DNA of 31,708 bases from the IMG/VR virus record IMGVR_UViG_3300030406_004314, positions 1 through 31,708 of that record; one strand, written 5' to 3'. The position numbers and the translations under genes are program-made. This document shows positions 29,438 to 31,708 of this stretch, piece after piece (position 1 is the stretch's first letter; each line of letters opens with the position of its first letter). The DNA comes from a virus. The notes below the pieces were generated by a model. The model did not search any database and was not told where the DNA came from. It worked only from the letters and a program-made list of their open reading frames with translations.

Positions 29438-30025
29438 ATGGCAAATAAAGATGCCGCATTTGGACTAAAGCCAGCTCGGATGATGGGCGGTGCTCCGTAT
29501 TCTGGAGGTCAATCTCGTTATAGGATCGCCAACAATCAGTCGGGAGCTATCTTCCAAGGTGACTTGGTAAAGCAACTGACTGGCGGTACTGTTTCACGAG
29601 CGGCCGCTAGTTCTACTGTGCCCGTTGTCGGAGTATTCAACGGCGTGCAGTATACGGACCCAACCTCGAAAGAGACGGTTTTTGCAAACTCTTATCCCGG
29701 CAGTGTTGCTGCGGATGACATTATCGCTTTCATTATTGATGACCCCGACGTTGTTTTCGAGATACAGGCTGACGACACTTTTCCAGTCGCTGACCTCTTC
29801 GGAAATTTCGACATCGTGGATCAGTCAACGACAGGCGATACCACTTCTGGCAGATCGAACATGGAGCTTGATGTAACGACTGGTGCTACTACCACGACGT
29901 TGCCTCTCAAGGCTATCGACATCAGTCAGGATCCCGATAACTCAGACGTAGCGAGCGCAAACACCAATGTTATGGTTGTAATTCAAAACCATATTATGGG
30001 TGTGAAAGGCGCTGGCTTAGCATAA
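29438..30025 (+). CDS. Virion structural protein, candidate head decoration
   Basis: 195 residues with AAAGGAG nine bases before ATG 29438. MANKDAAFGLKPARMMGGAP, then YRIANNQSGAIFQGDLVKQL, is a widespread start of phage structural proteins encoded just before the capsid gene. The rest is beta-rich and uncharged (VPVVGVFNGVQYTDPTSKET, then GNFDIVDQSTTGDTTSGRSN). A decoration or head-stabilising role is inferred from position and composition. Confidence 0.68.
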   Translation: MANKDAAFGLKPARMMGGAPYSGGQSRYRIANNQSGAIFQGDLVKQLTGGTVSRAAASSTVPVVGVFNGVQYTDPTSKETVFANSYPGSVAADDIIAFIIDDPDVVFEIQADDTFPVADLFGNFDIVDQSTTGDTTSGRSNMELDVTTGATTTTLPLKAIDISQDPDNSDVASANTNVMVVIQNHIMGVKGAGLA

Positions 30026-30037
30026 GGAGGCTAGGTA

Positions 30038-30958
30038 ATGGCTATTTCACGAGCACAACTAGCCAAGGAATTAGAGCCAGGATTGAACGCTTTATTTGGA
30101 ATGTCCTACCAGGATTATGGACCCGAAGAATATGCAGAGATCTTCAGCATCGAAGACTCCGACCGGGCCTTCGAAGAAGAAGTGTTGATTACTGGTTTTG
30201 GTTCTGCGCCAGTTAAGTCTGAGGGTGCAGGTGTTGTTTTTGATACCGCATCAGAGGGCTTCACTGCACGCTATACGCACCAGACGATTGCTTTGGCATT
30301 TTCTCTCACCCAGGAGGCCATCGAGGACAATCTTTACGATTCCTTGGGTCGCCGGTATGTGAAAGCGCTTGCGCGTTCCATGGCAAATACGAAAGAAGTC
30401 AAAGGTGCGGACGTCCTCAACAATGCTTTCGACACCAACTTTGCTGGTGGCGACGGGCAACCGTTGATCTCAACCGCTCACCCGCTTGCGGGCGGCGGCA
30501 CCGAAGCTAATCGCGCTGCGACCATGGCAGACCTTAATGAGACTTCTTTGGAAGATAATCTCATTGACATCAGCACATTTACTGATGATCGCGGGCTGCT
30601 CATTTCGGTACAGGCGACCAAGCTAGTTATACCACCCCAGTTGGTTTTCGTTGCAGACAGGATTCTGAACTCGACCTTACGGCCGGGCACTGCTGACAAT
30701 GACGTCAACGCTATCAGGAACACAGGCGTGTTGCCGCAGGGCTACACGGTCAATCATTATCTGAGTGACCCTGACGCTTACTTCTTGTTGACCTCGGTCA
30801 CGGAAGCAGGCGAAGGCTTGAAAATGTTCCAGCGCACGGCGATGGAGACCAGCATGGAGCCTGATTTTTCCACCGACAACATCAGATACAAAAGCCGGGA
30901 GCGTTATAGTTTTGGCTTTTCTGATTGGCGTGGAATCTACGGCTCTCAAGGGGCTTAA
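30038..30958 (+). CDS. Major capsid protein (HK97-type, Mu gpT-like)
   Basis: 306 residues with AAGGAGG eight bases before ATG 30038. MAISRAQLAKELEPGLNALF and YGPEEYAEIFSIEDSDRAFE form the N-arm. TARYTHQTIALAFSLTQEAI, LGRRYVKALARSMANTKEVK and PLISTAHPLAGGG are the spine and P-domain features of the Mu gpT-like capsid family. PQLVFVADRILNSTLRPGTA and RERYSFGFSDWRGIYGSQGA close the fold. Length is normal. There is no visible protease gene nearby, and the protein starts without a long delta domain, consistent with use of the separate scaffold. A strong terminator follows immediately. Confidence 0.88.
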   Translation: MAISRAQLAKELEPGLNALFGMSYQDYGPEEYAEIFSIEDSDRAFEEEVLITGFGSAPVKSEGAGVVFDTASEGFTARYTHQTIALAFSLTQEAIEDNLYDSLGRRYVKALARSMANTKEVKGADVLNNAFDTNFAGGDGQPLISTAHPLAGGGTEANRAATMADLNETSLEDNLIDISTFTDDRGLLISVQATKLVIPPQLVFVADRILNSTLRPGTADNDVNAIRNTGVLPQGYTVNHYLSDPDAYFLLTSVTEAGEGLKMFQRTAMETSMEPDFSTDNIRYKSRERYSFGFSDWRGIYGSQGA

Positions 30959-30983
30959 TCCAAGCAAGACTCCTAAGAGTGTT

Positions 30984-31016
30984 GGGGCCTTCGGGCCCCT
31001 TTTTTTTATTTTTTTT
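30984..31016 (+). terminator. Rho-independent terminator after the capsid gene
   Basis: GGGGCC (30984-30989), loop TTCG (30990-30993), GGCCCC (30994-30999), then a T-rich tract to 31016. The UUCG-type tetraloop and long U-run make this the clearest terminator in the window. It starts 26 bases after the capsid stop. Confidence 0.92.
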
Positions 31017-31041
31017 GCGGAGTAAACTGAATCAGTCTAAT
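31015..31041 (+). promoter_or_regulatory. Weak promoter-like site after the terminator
   Basis: TTGCGG (31015-31020) and TCTAAT (31036-31041) are 15 bases apart, just after the terminator and before the last gene. The spacing is short, so this is a weak call, supported mainly by the need for a new transcript start after a strong terminator. Confidence 0.25.
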
Positions 31042-31084
31042 GGTCATTGCATAGAGCGATGGCTGGTTCAAAAGGAGAACTGCT

Positions 31085-31708
31085 ATGACAACCCATTTTA
31101 CCTCTGGCGTAACAAACGTAGGCGCGGGTAGCACGCTCGGCAAAGCCAAGATGCCTGCCCCTGCGAAGTACCACGTTTATCACAATGACTTCGACACCTA
31201 CTTGGCAAGCGACTGGACAATTACCACCACTGAGGGTGGCTCGGGCAACGCTTCCGAGGCTTTGGTCGATGGTGACGGCGGCTTACTGGCGATCACGAAT
31301 GATGACGCGGATAACGACAATGATTTCCTTCAGCTCGTGAAGGAAGGTTTTAAGTACGAAGCTGGCAAGCAGTTGGCGTTTAACGCACGATTCAAGACAT
31401 CTGATGCCGACGCCTCTGATGTCGTGATGGGTTTGCAAATTACGGATACTAGCCCGCTAAATACCACCGACGGAATTTTCTTTCTGCTGACAGACGGCTC
31501 GACTACTTTGACGTTCATTGTCGAAAAAGACAGCACGCAGAGCACTCTGGATTTGCCGACCGCGATGGCGGATGACACTTTTATGACAGTTGGCTTCATG
31601 TATGATCCAAAGGGTCAGAAATTTCACGTCTATCAGAACAATACTGAGGTCGGCACCGTTGCCTCTACGAATGCTCCAGATGACGAAGAGTTGACAGTCA
31701 GCTTTGGC
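31085..31708 (+). CDS. Virion structural protein with lectin-like fold (3' end beyond window)
   Basis: 208 codons are open from ATG 31085 (AAAGGAGA eight bases upstream) to the window edge, with no stop. It starts MTTHFTSGVTNVGAGSTLGK, then KYHVYHNDFDTYLASDWTIT, followed by beta-rich sequence (LAITNDDADNDNDFLQLVKE; FNARFKTSDADASDVVMGLQ; DGIFFLLTDGSTTLTFIVEK). This resembles, from memory, the concanavalin/laminin-G-like structural proteins common after the capsid gene in marine phages, thought to decorate the head or bind surfaces. Domain assignment is inferred. Confidence 0.72.
   Translation, partial: MTTHFTSGVTNVGAGSTLGKAKMPAPAKYHVYHNDFDTYLASDWTITTTEGGSGNASEALVDGDGGLLAITNDDADNDNDFLQLVKEGFKYEAGKQLAFNARFKTSDADASDVVMGLQITDTSPLNTTDGIFFLLTDGSTTLTFIVEKDSTQSTLDLPTAMADDTFMTVGFMYDPKGQKFHVYQNNTEVGTVASTNAPDDEELTVSFG

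Overview
The window is a piece of a tailed double-stranded DNA bacteriophage genome (Caudoviricetes), open at both ends. The support is a complete head-morphogenesis block (TerL, portal, GroES-like protein, scaffold-like protein, HK97-type major capsid protein), a lysis cluster, a VirE-type primase/helicase and dense gene packing with many ATGA/TGATG start-stop overlaps. Several gene types here (short Gly/Trp-rich structural protein, GroES-like protein next to the portal, 3-TM holin of the gene-transfer-agent type, KKGKSQKTVSDNI-type small protein) are, from memory, typical of uncultured marine phages of proteobacteria, probably podovirus-like. No tape-measure gene is visible, and no host is identified. 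I saw no tRNA or rRNA gene and no CRISPR array.

Layout. (1) 1-2251, minus strand: a leftward operon with an SSB-like protein (acidic C-terminal tip), a small unknown protein, a DUF3310 protein, a small conserved phage protein and, running off the left edge, a TAGT-like DNA glycosyltransferase. (2) 2319-8600, plus strand: a 711-residue TOPRIM plus VirE-type primase/helicase, a repeat-rich gap that looks like an origin or operator array (4455-4752), the terminase small subunit, a 510-base G/C-rich non-coding stretch, a PD-(D/E)XK nuclease, and a 797-residue polyvalent protein holding an ADP-ribosyltransferase-like domain and a RelA/SpoT-synthetase-like domain, each behind a copy of the same leader segment. 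(3) 11919-8572, minus strand: five accessory genes, including a SprT-like metalloprotease, a DUF7694-like protein and a 390-residue protein with a distant AcrVA2-like C-terminus. (4) 12115-14847, plus strand: small early-type genes, a MESH1/SpoT-like (p)ppGpp hydrolase and a short serine recombinase. (5) 14893-31708, plus strand: fibre and appendage proteins, including three tandem paralogues that each carry seven beta-propeller-like repeats, then membrane/holin genes and lysozyme, TerL, portal, GroES, scaffold, capsid, a strong terminator (30984-31016) and a final structural gene cut by the right edge.

How it fits together. Modules 1 and 2 look like replication, DNA protection and host manipulation. 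Modules 3 and 4 are accessory or early genes whose start regions share a 12-base element, [GC]ACA[AT]CGACACG, on both strands inside predicted promoters, which suggests a common regulator. Module 5 is late virion and lysis functions. The most interesting possibility is a phage-encoded pair acting on (p)ppGpp-type nucleotides: a synthetase-like effector domain in the polyvalent protein and a stand-alone hydrolase about 5 kb downstream.
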